Assembly (NCBI RefSeq): GCF_044466355.1
Contig: NZ_JBITMQ010000019.1
Coordinates: 62,001-126,000, forward strand
From: Actinophytocola sp044466355
GTDB lineage: Bacteria; Actinomycetota; Actinomycetes; Mycobacteriales; Pseudonocardiaceae
Reading direction: 5' to 3'
DNA length: 64,000 nucleotides
Below are positions 8,066 through 16,084 of the stretch, piece by piece; the stretch's first letter is position 1, and each line of letters starts with the position of its first letter. Both the position numbers and the translations under genes were made by a program. Below the pieces are notes generated by a model that had not been told where the DNA came from, did no database searches, and saw only the letters and a list, made by a program, of their open reading frames with translations.

Positions 8066-9020
8066 TGCCCTGAAAGACGCTTCGGGACGTTGAGCCTGGA
8101 TCCACCGGTGATCATGTTCGGTTGTGTGCGGGGTTTCCCTCCGGGGGGTCCTCGCCGGACGGGCTGATCTCGGGGAGGGGCCTCACGATTCGGGCCTGCT
8201 GAGATTTGGCATGGATGGGTGGCCTGCCCTCCCGTCGACCTCCCTCCGGGCTATCACACCGCGTCAAGGGGCCATCACCTTGGCATGGGGGGCTGGGTCG
8301 GGCTGGCTCCCTTGACCCGGTGTGATCGGGCTTCGCCAGGTCGACGGGAGGGCAGGCAGGCCGTCTTGTGGGCTTGCGCCCGGCTTGTGCACGGGGCTGG
8401 GGCCCGCTTCGCGGGGCCTCGGGCGCTGCGCGCCCGGGTGGGATGCCCCGAAGGCGCCTTTCGGGACACTCAACGTCCTGAAGGACGCTTTCGGGACACT
8501 CAACGTCCCGGATCGACCGTTGATCAGGGTCGGCCGTGTACGAGGCGCCCCGCTGCGCGGGCCCGGGCGCGCGGATGCCCGCCGGGCGCTGCGCGCCCGG
8601 CCCGCGAAGCGGGTCTGACCAGGTCGCGCTTGCCGCAGGTCGGGAACAACCAGGTTGACCACCGGTGGATCCAGGTTGAGTGTCCCGAAAGTGCCCTTCA
8701 GGGCATTGCCCCCAACCCCGCGCACAGGCCGGGCGCAAGCCCACAAGACGGCCTGCCTGCCCTCCCGTCGACCTGGCGAAGCCCGATCACACCGCGTCAA
8801 GGGGCCCTACCCGAAACACCCTCTACAGAAGCCCGGCCCCTTGACGCGGTGTGATAGCCCGGAGGGAGGTCGACGGGAGGACAGGCAGAACCCATCCATG
8901 CCAAATCTCAATACGCCCGAACCGGAATGCCCTCCCCGAGATCAGCCCGTCCGGCGAGGACCCCCCGGAGGGAAACCCGAGCCGCCCCATACACAACCGA
9001 ACATGATCACCGGCGGGATC
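8066..9020. repeat. Nested palindromic mosaic (BIME/MITE-like) element
   Basis: About 950 bp without a credible gene. Outer arms: 8104-8273 is an imperfect inverted copy of about 8836-9014. Inner arms: about 8308-8396 is a nearly perfect inverted copy of about 8716-8803 (three mismatches seen by eye). A third pair is about 8066-8112 with about 8656-8709. A roughly 50-bp module beginning CCTGCCCTCCCGTCGACCT occurs four times: forward at about 8222 and 8756, inverted at about 8308-8358 and 8836-8887. A short tandem containing TTTCGGGACACTCAACGTCC lies at 8459-8508. Open frames crossing the element are Pro/Arg-rich readings of the palindromes. No transposase was found. Confidence 0.9.
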
Positions 9021-9024
9021 GGCC

Positions 9025-10209
9025 CTAGCCCGCGTACTCGGGCAGGCGGCGCGCCACCTCGTCCGGCGAGGGCATCTCGGCCACCTGGCGGGCGATCTCC
9101 TTGGCCGCCGCGACGCACTCGGGGTCACTGAGCAGCCTGCGTGCCGCCGTGGCCACCGTGGCCTCGGTGACCTCCTCGTGCTTGAGGCGTTCGCCGGCAC
9201 CCGCGTCGCACACCATGCCCGCGTTCAGCAGCTGGTCCGGACCGGGCAGGTTCTGCAGGAACAGCTGCGGGATGCCGCTGCCCAGCGCGCCGAACGTGGT
9301 GCCGTTCCCGCCGTGCTGGACCACGAGGTCGACGTGCGGGAGCAGCTCCGCCTGCGCCACCCAGCGCTCCACGCGCACGTTGTCCGGCAACGTCCCCAGC
9401 TCGTCGGCCAGCTTCGGGGTGGCCACGAACACGTCGACGTCCAACGAGGACAGTCCGGCGATCGTCTCCCGCATCATCTGCAGCACGCGGTTGTCGGACT
9501 CGGTGCCCAGCGTCAGGTAGACCAGCGGCCGCGACTGCGCCCGTTCCCGCACCCACGCGGGCAGCTCGCCGGGCGTGTTGAACCCGACCGGCCGCAGCTC
9601 GCTGCGCAGGTCGCCACACGCGGCGACGAAGTCCTGGTCCTGCAACGACCTCGGGCAGATGTCCAGGTAGGGGTGGCCGAGGTAGGTCGTGTACGTGGCG
9701 GGCAGCTCGAGCCCCAGCTCGGTGGCGTACTCGCGCAGGACGTCCTCGGACATCACCATCAGGTAGTCGTCGGCGGGCCGGACCCGGCCGGACGCGTGGC
9801 ACAGCGCGGGGATGCCCGCCACCTTGGCGGCGAGACCCGCGCCCGGGTTGTACGACGCGTGCACCACCAGGTCCGGCCTGCTGCGTTCGAACTCGGGCAG
9901 CAGGTCGTCCACATAGGACTTCGGGGCGAGCCGGCAGAACTCGCGGGAGATGAGCTCCATCGCGGCCCGGTCCGGCGCCTTCTGCTCGCTCGGCGGCGGC
10001 ACGCCGACGGTGCGCGCCGCTTCGGCGACGAGCTCCTCGGTCTCCCCACCCGCCTTGACGACGTCGAGGCCGAGCTCGGTGAGCAGCTTGTGCCGCACCT
10101 CCCCGGTGGCGAAGGTGACGTGGTGCCCGGCCCGGTGTGCCGCCACCGCGAGCGGCAGCACCTGGAAGAAGTGCCCGTAGGCGGTGAGCGTCGAGAAGAG
10201 TACGCGCAT
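9025..10209 (-). CDS. GT1-family (UGT-like) glycosyltransferase
   Basis: A 394-residue GT-B glycosyltransferase of the kind that decorates polyketides. The N-terminal acceptor domain starts RVLFSTLTAYGHFFQVLPLA. The C-terminal donor domain carries LVVQHGGNGTTFGALGSGIP, equivalent to the HxGxGT nucleotide-binding motif, and LPGPDQLLNAG. ATG 10209 is chosen because the fold begins right there. The longer in-frame extension to 10323 is Gly/Pro-rich and unlike the family. It most likely transfers the sugar made by the neighbouring genes to the aromatic aglycone. It is divergent from the ketoisomerase gene at 10401, and its 3' end faces the palindromic mosaic. Confidence 0.9.
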   Translation of the reverse strand: MRVLFSTLTAYGHFFQVLPLAVAAHRAGHHVTFATGEVRHKLLTELGLDVVKAGGETEELVAEAARTVGVPPPSEQKAPDRAAMELISREFCRLAPKSYVDDLLPEFERSRPDLVVHASYNPGAGLAAKVAGIPALCHASGRVRPADDYLMVMSEDVLREYATELGLELPATYTTYLGHPYLDICPRSLQDQDFVAACGDLRSELRPVGFNTPGELPAWVRERAQSRPLVYLTLGTESDNRVLQMMRETIAGLSSLDVDVFVATPKLADELGTLPDNVRVERWVAQAELLPHVDLVVQHGGNGTTFGALGSGIPQLFLQNLPGPDQLLNAGMVCDAGAGERLKHEEVTEATVATAARRLLSDPECVAAAKEIARQVAEMPSPDEVARRLPEYAG

Positions 10210-10400
10210 GCCGCCGATGCTACGACCGGGTTTTCTTTGCCGGGCAACGCTTCGAGGTGTCCTCGAACCAGCGCCGAGCATCCCGGGAGGGCCGGGAACC
10301 GGTCCCGGGAGACCGGGCGCCACGGCCTACGCGGGGGTGAGCACGCGGTGGCACGCTCGACGGGACCGAGGTTGCGTTGGCGAGCGAGCGGGGTGGTTCG

Positions 10401-10856
10401 GTGACCGAGACAGCGTCGAGGCCGGTGGCGGGCGGGCCGGTGGGGCGGATCAGCCCGTGCCGGATGGTCGACCTCACCGAGCACGTCGACCCGCGGGGCA
10501 GCCTCACCGTGGTCGAGTCCGGCAAGGAGATCGACTTCGTCGTCAAGCGGGCCTACTACATCCACCACGTGCCCGACGGCGCCGAGCGCGGCGCCCACGG
10601 TCACCGGCGCCTGCGCCAGCTGATCGTCGCGGTGCACGGCAGCTTCGAGGTGATCGTGGACGACGGGCACACCCAGTGCTCGTTCCTGCTGGACAACCCC
10701 AGCCGGGGGCTCTACGTCGGGCCGATGGTGTGGCGGGACATGATCAACTTCACGCCCGGCACGGTCGGGCTGTGGCTGGTCTCGGAGACCTACGACGCCG
10801 ACGAGTACTACCGCGACTACGACGAGTTCCTCCGAGACGCCAGGAGCATCGCATGA
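10401..10856 (+). CDS. NDP-4-ketosugar 3,4-ketoisomerase (FdtA/QdtA/WxcM-like cupin)
   Basis: A 151-residue cupin. The active-site region RGAHGHRRLRQLIVAVHGS matches the His-x-His signature of FdtA/QdtA sugar 3,4-ketoisomerases (His66 and His68), and VDPRGSLTVVE and FTPGTVGLWLVS also fit. These enzymes move the keto group of an NDP-4-keto-sugar from C4 to C3 ahead of 3-transamination. GTG 10401 is preferred to TTG 10377 because a GGGGTGG stretch precedes it. It overlaps the aminotransferase by four bases (ATGA), so the two steps are coupled. The usual substrate is dTDP-4-keto-6-deoxyglucose, but no 4,6-dehydratase is in the window. Confidence 0.85.
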   Translation: MTETASRPVAGGPVGRISPCRMVDLTEHVDPRGSLTVVESGKEIDFVVKRAYYIHHVPDGAERGAHGHRRLRQLIVAVHGSFEVIVDDGHTQCSFLLDNPSRGLYVGPMVWRDMINFTPGTVGLWLVSETYDADEYYRDYDEFLRDARSIA

Positions 10857-11968
10857 CCGTGCCCTTCCTCGACCTCGGCGCCACCTATCGCGAGCTGCGC
10901 GCCGACATCGACGCCGCGGTCGGAAGGGTGCTCGCGTCCGGGCGGTACCTGCTCGGCCCGGAGCACGACGCGTTCGAGGCGGAGTTCGCCGAGTACTGCG
11001 GCGCCCGCCACTGCGTCGCGGTCGGGTCCGGGCTCGACGCGATCGTGCTCACGTTGCGGGCGCTCGGGATCGGGCCCGGCGACGAGGTGATCGTCCCGTC
11101 GCACACGTTCATCGCCACCTGGCTCGCGGTCGCCGCGACCGGCGCCACCCCGGTGCCGGTGGAACCGGACGGGACGCACAACATCGACGCGTCCGCGATC
11201 GGGGCCGCGGTCACCAGCCGGACCAAGGCGATCGTCCCGGTGCACCTGTACGGTCAGCCCGCGGACCTCGACGCCGTCGACGCCGTCGCCCGCCGGTACG
11301 GCCTCGCGGTCGTGGAGGACGCGGCGCAGGCCCACGGCGCCCGTTACCGCGGCGAGCGCATCGGCTCCCGGTACGCGGCGGCGTTCTCCTTCTACCCGGG
11401 GAAGAACCTCGGCGCGCAGGGCGACGGCGGCGCGGTCGTCACCTCGGACGCGGAGCTCGCCGCGAAGCTGCGGCTGCTGCGGAACTACGGCTCGACCGTG
11501 AAGTACCACCACGAGATCAAGGGCACCAACTCACGGCTGGACGAACTGCAGGCGGCCATGCTGCGGGTCAAGCTCGCGCACCTGGACGACTGGAACTCCC
11601 GCAGGGTGGCCGTCGCGCGGCGCTATCTGTCCGAACTGGACGGTCTGGACGGGTTGGCGCTGCCCGCGGTCGCGGACTGGGCGGAGCCGGTGTGGCACCT
11701 GTTCGTGGTGCGCACCGAGGACCGGGACCGGCTGCGGGAACGGCTCGACGCCGCCGGTGTGCAGACGCTGATCCACTACCCGGTCGCGCCCCACCGGTCG
11801 CCGGCGTTCGCGGAGCTCGGCATGCGGGCGGGCACGCTGCCCCGGGCCGAGCGGCTGGCCGACCAGGTGCTGAGCCTGCCGATGGGACCGCACCTGTCGG
11901 CCGAGGAGGTCGGCACGGTGGTGACCGCGGTGCGCGCGGCGGCCGCCGGTGCCCGCGCCGCCGCGTGA
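10853..11968 (+). CDS. DegT/DnrJ/EryC1 sugar aminotransferase
   Basis: A 371-residue PLP-dependent aminotransferase of the sugar aminotransferase family. It shows FLDLGATYRELRADIDAAV at the N-terminus, GSGLDAIVLTLRALGIGPGDEV, the PLP-contacting VVEDAAQAHGA, and the Schiff-base lysine Lys184 in SFYPGKNLGAQGDGG. It transfers an amino group from glutamate or glutamine to a keto-sugar nucleotide. Coupling to the 3,4-ketoisomerase indicates C3 amination (FdtB/QdtB/DesV logic). The GNAT (18076) or the acyltransferase-3 (20831) could acylate the amine or another hydroxyl. Sugar identity is inference. Confidence 0.92.
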   Translation: MTVPFLDLGATYRELRADIDAAVGRVLASGRYLLGPEHDAFEAEFAEYCGARHCVAVGSGLDAIVLTLRALGIGPGDEVIVPSHTFIATWLAVAATGATPVPVEPDGTHNIDASAIGAAVTSRTKAIVPVHLYGQPADLDAVDAVARRYGLAVVEDAAQAHGARYRGERIGSRYAAAFSFYPGKNLGAQGDGGAVVTSDAELAAKLRLLRNYGSTVKYHHEIKGTNSRLDELQAAMLRVKLAHLDDWNSRRVAVARRYLSELDGLDGLALPAVADWAEPVWHLFVVRTEDRDRLRERLDAAGVQTLIHYPVAPHRSPAFAELGMRAGTLPRAERLADQVLSLPMGPHLSAEEVGTVVTAVRAAAAGARAAA

Positions 11969-12015
11969 CGGTGTCCGACCGCACCGAAGGGGTCCTTCAG
12001 TCCGACCGGGCGGGC

Positions 12016-12588
12016 TCAGGCGGCCGACCGCGGCGCCGGTGCCACGACGGCTTGCGTGGCGACCGCGTGTCCGTTGAGGACACTCAGCAGACCGATCAAC
12101 GACACCCCGCCGACGATCTCCCGTCGCGCGATCATCCCCGGGGTGTCGGCCAGCGGGAGCCACGCGACGCGGTCGGACTCGAACCCGTCCCGGGGCGGGC
12201 CGACGTGCCGCGCGGTCGAGGCGAGGTAGAGGTACTGCTCGGCGTCGGTGATCCCGGCGCAGGGCTGGATGTAGGCGAGCTCGCGCAGTTCGCCCGGTCG
12301 CCAGCCGGTCTCCTCCTCGGTCTCGCGCGCGGCCGCGCGCTCCGGGCTCTCCCCGGGGTCGACCCAGCCGCCGGGCAGCTCCCAGTTCCAGGTGTCGGTG
12401 GTGAACCGGTGCCGCCACACCATCAGCACCCGCTGCGCCGAGTCGAGCACGAGGGTGCCGACCGAGCGGGGGAGCCGGACCAGGTGGTGCTCGTAGCGGT
12501 CGCCGTCCGGCACCTCGACGTCGGAAAGGCAGAGGTCCAGATATGCGCTGGTGTAGACACGCCGTTCACCGTGCACGATCCATCGCAT
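12016..12588 (-). CDS. NUDIX hydrolase
   Basis: A 190-residue protein with a clear Nudix box: Gly-WVDPG-Glu-SPERAAA-Arg-Glu-Thr-Glu-Glu-Glu-Thr-Gly-Trp. The REUxEE metal-binding core is intact, with Thr at the first hydrophobic position. Upstream it has VLMVWRHRFTTDTWNWELP, the usual strand before the box. Such enzymes cleave nucleoside diphosphate-X compounds such as ADP-ribose or NDP-sugars. GAGG lies before the ATG. It is convergent with the aminotransferase and divergent from the RCC1 gene. It may be a cluster passenger or a nucleotide-sugar housekeeping enzyme. Confidence 0.88.
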   Translation of the reverse strand: MRWIVHGERRVYTSAYLDLCLSDVEVPDGDRYEHHLVRLPRSVGTLVLDSAQRVLMVWRHRFTTDTWNWELPGGWVDPGESPERAAARETEEETGWRPGELRELAYIQPCAGITDAEQYLYLASTARHVGPPRDGFESDRVAWLPLADTPGMIARREIVGGVSLIGLLSVLNGHAVATQAVVAPAPRSAA

Positions 12589-12879
12589 TGTCGCTCCTCA
12601 TCTCTCGACCCGTTCACTAATCATGTTCGAGGCAATTCCCGCCGCCATGGGCCGGTCGTCCTGCGCATCCGGGAAATCACGTGCGAAATACCCATCGGTA
12701 ATCGCCGAAATCGGGGCAATCCGGGCGTTCCGAGGACCGGATCCCACGGGGGCTGGGACAGCAGCCCCACGACGTGGGGACGGTTGGGACGGAGCCTGGA
12801 AACGTCCGAGGGCAACGCGGTGTTCGCGGCCCGGTTCGGTGCCAGGTGGCGTTCGCCACGCGGTGCGGACGGTTCTCGC

Positions 12880-12930
12880 GAAATGCCACGGAACGCCACC
12901 GAACGCCACTGAAATGTCGCCGAAACGCCG
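12880..12930 (+). repeat. Ten-bp direct repeats upstream of the RCC1 gene
   Basis: Within the 390-bp gap 12589-12978, a run of related decamers or 11-mers sits 50-100 bp before the RCC1 start: GAAATGCCACG, GAACGCCACC, GAACGCCACT, GAAATGTCGCC, GAAACGCCG. Spacing of about one helical turn is what SARP-type activators bind as direct repeats, and a SARP gene lies at 30873. The rest of the gap must hold the two diverging promoters and shows nothing else I recognise. Confidence 0.5.
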
Positions 12931-12978
12931 CCGCCGGACTCCAGGAAACGGCGGACGCCGCGAAGGAGAGGAACTGGT

Positions 12979-14157
12979 ATGACTGAGATCGTCAGCGCGT
13001 GGGGCGACAACTCGAATGGTCAGCTCGGTGACGGCACCACCGACAGCCGCCCCAGCCCCGCCGCCGTCCCCGGGCTGGAGGGCGTGCGCACGGTCGAGTC
13101 GGGCAGTGGCCACGTGGTCGCGCTGCTCGAGGACGGCACCGCCGTCGCTTGGGGCCGCAACGCCTTCGGTCAGGTCGGCAACGGCGCGGTGGACGTCAAC
13201 GCCCACGAGCCGACCCCGGTGAAGGGCCTGAAGAACATCAAGGACGTCGTCCCCGGCGGCGGCCAGACGCTGTACCTGCTCGAGGACGGCACCGTGTGGG
13301 GCGCGGGCGGTGGCTTCTTCGGCCTGCTCGGCCCGAAGAACCTGCGGCTGCACCCCGTGCCGGTGCTGGTCGACGGCATCGACGAGGTCGTGCAGCTGAT
13401 CTCCGGCGGCGGCCACGCGGTCGCGCTGCGCGCCGACGGCACGGTGTGGACCTGGGGCCGGGACGACTACGGCCAGCTCGGCGACGGCCCGGACGCGAAC
13501 GACCGCGTGCCCGGCCGCACCTACCAGGAGCACGCGGGCCGCGGCTACGACAGCCGCCCGGCGCCCACGAAGATCGACGGCCTCGGCGAGGTCCGCTCGC
13601 TCGCCGCCGGTGGCGGGCACAGCGTCGCGATCCAGACCGACGGCACCGTCTGGACCTGGGGTGACAACGACCGCGGCCAGCTCGGCCACGGCGACACCGT
13701 GCACCTGTCGAGCCCGAAGAAGGTCGAGGGCATCAACACGGCGGTCGCGGCCACCTGCGCCTACCACCACACGGTGGTGCTGCTGGAGGACGGCACGCTG
13801 CGCGCGTTCGGCATCAACGACCGCGGTCAGCTCGGTGACGGCACGACCGAGAACAAGCTGACGCCGGTGGAGGTCAAGGGCCTGAGCGGGGTCAAGCAGA
13901 TCGCCGGCACCGGTGGCGGCGGCGAGGCCAACCCGGGCAACTACGGCCACACGCTGGCGCTGCTCGAGAACGGCACCGTGTGGGCCTGGGGCTGCAACGA
14001 CAAGGGCGAGCTGGGCAACGGCAACACCGACCGGCGCGTCGTCGCCGAGCCCGTGCCCGGCCTGACCGGTGTCCGGCACATCACGGTCGGCGGCGAGGTG
14101 CCGATCTCCCGCGAGAACCCGGGCGGCGGCTACGCCCTGGCCATCCACTCGGCCTGA
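12979..14157 (+). CDS. RCC1-repeat seven-bladed beta-propeller protein
   Basis: A 392-residue protein made almost wholly of RCC1 blades. Seven are visible, each with a W/F-G-x-N/D-x-x-G-Q-L-G core: AWGDNSNGQLGDG, AWGRNAFGQVGNG, GAGGGFFGLLG, TWGRDDYGQLGDG, TWGDNDRGQLGHG, AFGINDRGQLGDG and AWGCNDKGELGNG. There is no signal peptide or membrane segment, so it should be cytoplasmic. GAAGGAGAGG lies before the ATG. It begins a same-strand series with an SDR, a methyltransferase-fold protein and an esterase-fold protein. RCC1 folds are usually protein-interaction scaffolds. No enzymatic function is assigned. Confidence 0.9.
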   Translation: MTEIVSAWGDNSNGQLGDGTTDSRPSPAAVPGLEGVRTVESGSGHVVALLEDGTAVAWGRNAFGQVGNGAVDVNAHEPTPVKGLKNIKDVVPGGGQTLYLLEDGTVWGAGGGFFGLLGPKNLRLHPVPVLVDGIDEVVQLISGGGHAVALRADGTVWTWGRDDYGQLGDGPDANDRVPGRTYQEHAGRGYDSRPAPTKIDGLGEVRSLAAGGGHSVAIQTDGTVWTWGDNDRGQLGHGDTVHLSSPKKVEGINTAVAATCAYHHTVVLLEDGTLRAFGINDRGQLGDGTTENKLTPVEVKGLSGVKQIAGTGGGGEANPGNYGHTLALLENGTVWAWGCNDKGELGNGNTDRRVVAEPVPGLTGVRHITVGGEVPISRENPGGGYALAIHSA

Positions 14158-14186
14158 TCCGCCTCAACCCCAGGGAGAACGACATC

Positions 14187-14975
14187 ATGGTCGAGACGAT
14201 CGGCGAGTTGAACAAGCCCCTCGCGGGCAAGCGGGCCCTGATCGCGGGTGGGGACGGCGAGATCGGCAGCGTGATCAGCGCCGGACTCGCGGCCGACGGC
14301 GCCGACGTGGCGATCGCCGGCCTGGAGAAGGAGTCGTGCCAGGCGCTCGCCGATCGTCTCGCCAACGGGGAGAACCGGACCGCGGGGTACGCGTTCGACA
14401 CCTCGGACGCCGACAGCGTGGCCGGTCTGGTCGACGACCTCACCCAGGAGTGGGGCGGCGTCGACATCCTCGTCAACTGCGTCGGCGTCCTCAAGATCAA
14501 CCTGGCGGAGAACTTCGACACCGCCGAGTGGCGCTCCGTCGTGGACATCAACCTCACCGGCGCCTTCCTGCTCTCCCAGGCGGTCGGCCGCGCGATGATC
14601 AAGAGCGGTGAGGGTGGGCGGATCGTCCACATGACCTCCGTGCGCGGCCACATCGGGCTCCAGCTCGGCGGGTTCGCCGCCTACGGCGCGAGCAAGGCCG
14701 GCCTGCACCTGCTGATCAAGCAGCTGGCCTCGGAGTGGGGCAAGCACCAGATCTCGATCAACGGGGTCGGCGCCGGGTTCGTGCGCACCGCCCTGTCCGA
14801 GGCCGCCTTGCAGAACCCGGACTTCGCCAACATGGTCGCCGACCGCACGCCGCTCGGCCGCGTCGCCGAGATCCAGGAGGTCGCCAACACGGCGATCTAC
14901 CTCGCGGGCCCCAGGTCAAGCTTCATCACCGGTCAGATCCTCTACGTCGACGGTGGCCTGTCCGCCTCGCAGTGA
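14187..14975 (+). CDS. Short-chain dehydrogenase/reductase (SDR), classical
   Basis: A 262-residue classical SDR. The nucleotide-binding motif is GGDGEIGS (position of TGxxxGxG), followed by NCVG, a Ser in MTSVRG and the catalytic YGASK. The C-terminal GQILYVDGGLSASQ is typical. Acidic or basic cofactor preference is not obvious. CAGGGAGAACGA precedes the ATG. It lies 29 bp after the RCC1 gene and 31 bp before the methyltransferase, so it is co-transcribed. Likely a ketoreductase or alcohol dehydrogenase acting on the polyketide. A second SDR with the related GGSGEIGG motif is at 18965, suggesting an old duplication within the cluster. Confidence 0.9.
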   Translation: MVETIGELNKPLAGKRALIAGGDGEIGSVISAGLAADGADVAIAGLEKESCQALADRLANGENRTAGYAFDTSDADSVAGLVDDLTQEWGGVDILVNCVGVLKINLAENFDTAEWRSVVDINLTGAFLLSQAVGRAMIKSGEGGRIVHMTSVRGHIGLQLGGFAAYGASKAGLHLLIKQLASEWGKHQISINGVGAGFVRTALSEAALQNPDFANMVADRTPLGRVAEIQEVANTAIYLAGPRSSFITGQILYVDGGLSASQ

Positions 14976-15006
14976 GCCAGCCAACGCGTCACAGAAAGGC
15001 ACGCAC

Positions 15007-16056
15007 ATGACGACCCCCGGCTCCTACGCCCTTCCCTACAACGGCGAAGCGCCGCCGCCGATGCAGATGATGGAGATGCTCTACGGCGCGCTGGCCACCC
15101 AGATGATCTCCGTGGCCGCCGAGCTCGGCATCGCGGACCAGCTCGCGGACGGCCCCCGTCCGGTGTCGGAGCTGGCGGCGGCCGTCGACGCGCACGAGGT
15201 CAACCTGTTCCGCCTGCTGCGCGGGCTGGCGGGCCTCGGCGTGTTCGAGGAGGTCTCGCCCCGCGTGTTCGGGCTGAACCCGCTCGGCGAGACGCTGCGC
15301 TCCGGGGTCAAGGGCTCGATGAAGGAGATCGCCCAGGACGTCGGCGGCCGGACCCGGCTGGTGGCCTACTCGGAGCTGGCGCACAGCGTCCGCACCGGTG
15401 AGGTGGCCTTCGAGAAGGCGCACGGCACCAGCATGTGGAACTACCTGCAGAGCCACCCCGAGGAGGTCGCGCTCTTCGGCAAGGCCATGGGCAACCTGGC
15501 CAGCGAGGCGCACTCGGTCGCGTTCTCCAACTACGACCTGTCCGACGCGAAGCACCTGATCGACATCGCGGGCGGCGAGGGCTGGCTGATCGCCGCGGTC
15601 GCACCGCACTACCCGAACCTGAAGGCCACCGTGTTCGACGAGGAGCACGTGGTGCACGCCGCCGAGCAGGTGTTCGCCAGGGTCGGCATCGCCGACCGGG
15701 CGAACGGCGTCGCCGGCGACATGTTCGAGTCGGTGCCGGCCGGCGGCGACGTGTACGTGGTGTCGTCGATCCTGTTCAGCTACGACGACCCCGAGGCAGG
15801 CAAGGTCCTGAGCAACATCCGCGAGGCCATGGACCCGAACGGCCGGATCCTGATCCTCGAGCCCGTGCTGCCGGACGGCAACGGCCCGCACCCGGGCAAG
15901 CTGCTCGACGTCACGCAGCTCGCGCTGCACCGCGGCGGCATCCGCACGGTGCCCGAGTGGGAGGCGCTCTTCGCCGCGTCCGGCCTGAAGCTCGCCGAGA
16001 CGCGGGTCATGTGGCCGGCAGGCCCCACGGACATGATCATCGCCGAGCCCGCCTGA
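15007..16056 (+). CDS. SAM-dependent O-methyltransferase-fold protein (TcmN/DnrK type)
   Basis: A 349-residue protein. It has the N-terminal helical dimerisation domain (LYGALATQMISVAAELGIAD, with a winged-helix to about residue 110) and a class I SAM domain. Motif I reads LIDIAGGEGWLIAAVAPHYP, in place of the usual VDVGGGxG. The segment that normally holds the catalytic His (LHDW-like) reads ILFSYDDPEAG, with Phe257, so the general base is missing, as also happens in DnrK/RdmB-type relatives. It could be a methyltransferase working by proximity, or have another activity (hydroxylase or decarboxylase, as in the RdmB group). AAAGG precedes the ATG. Confidence 0.87.
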   Translation: MTTPGSYALPYNGEAPPPMQMMEMLYGALATQMISVAAELGIADQLADGPRPVSELAAAVDAHEVNLFRLLRGLAGLGVFEEVSPRVFGLNPLGETLRSGVKGSMKEIAQDVGGRTRLVAYSELAHSVRTGEVAFEKAHGTSMWNYLQSHPEEVALFGKAMGNLASEAHSVAFSNYDLSDAKHLIDIAGGEGWLIAAVAPHYPNLKATVFDEEHVVHAAEQVFARVGIADRANGVAGDMFESVPAGGDVYVVSSILFSYDDPEAGKVLSNIREAMDPNGRILILEPVLPDGNGPHPGKLLDVTQLALHRGGIRTVPEWEALFAASGLKLAETRVMWPAGPTDMIIAEPA

Positions 16057-16084
16057 CCCCCGCGAAGAAGGAAGTGGACGAGAC

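Noticed and set aside
8264..8800. Open frames inside the palindromic mosaic
   Set aside because: Translations repeat the palindrome units (e.g. TRCDRASPGRREGR appears on both strands) and lack protein-like pattern.
8066..9020. Insertion sequence or transposon
   Set aside because: Inverted arms look like terminal repeats but there is no transposase frame or target duplication that I can see.
11969..12015. Terminator between aminotransferase and Nudix gene
   Set aside because: Only a 5-bp stem (GAAGG/CCTTC) is seen, too weak to call.
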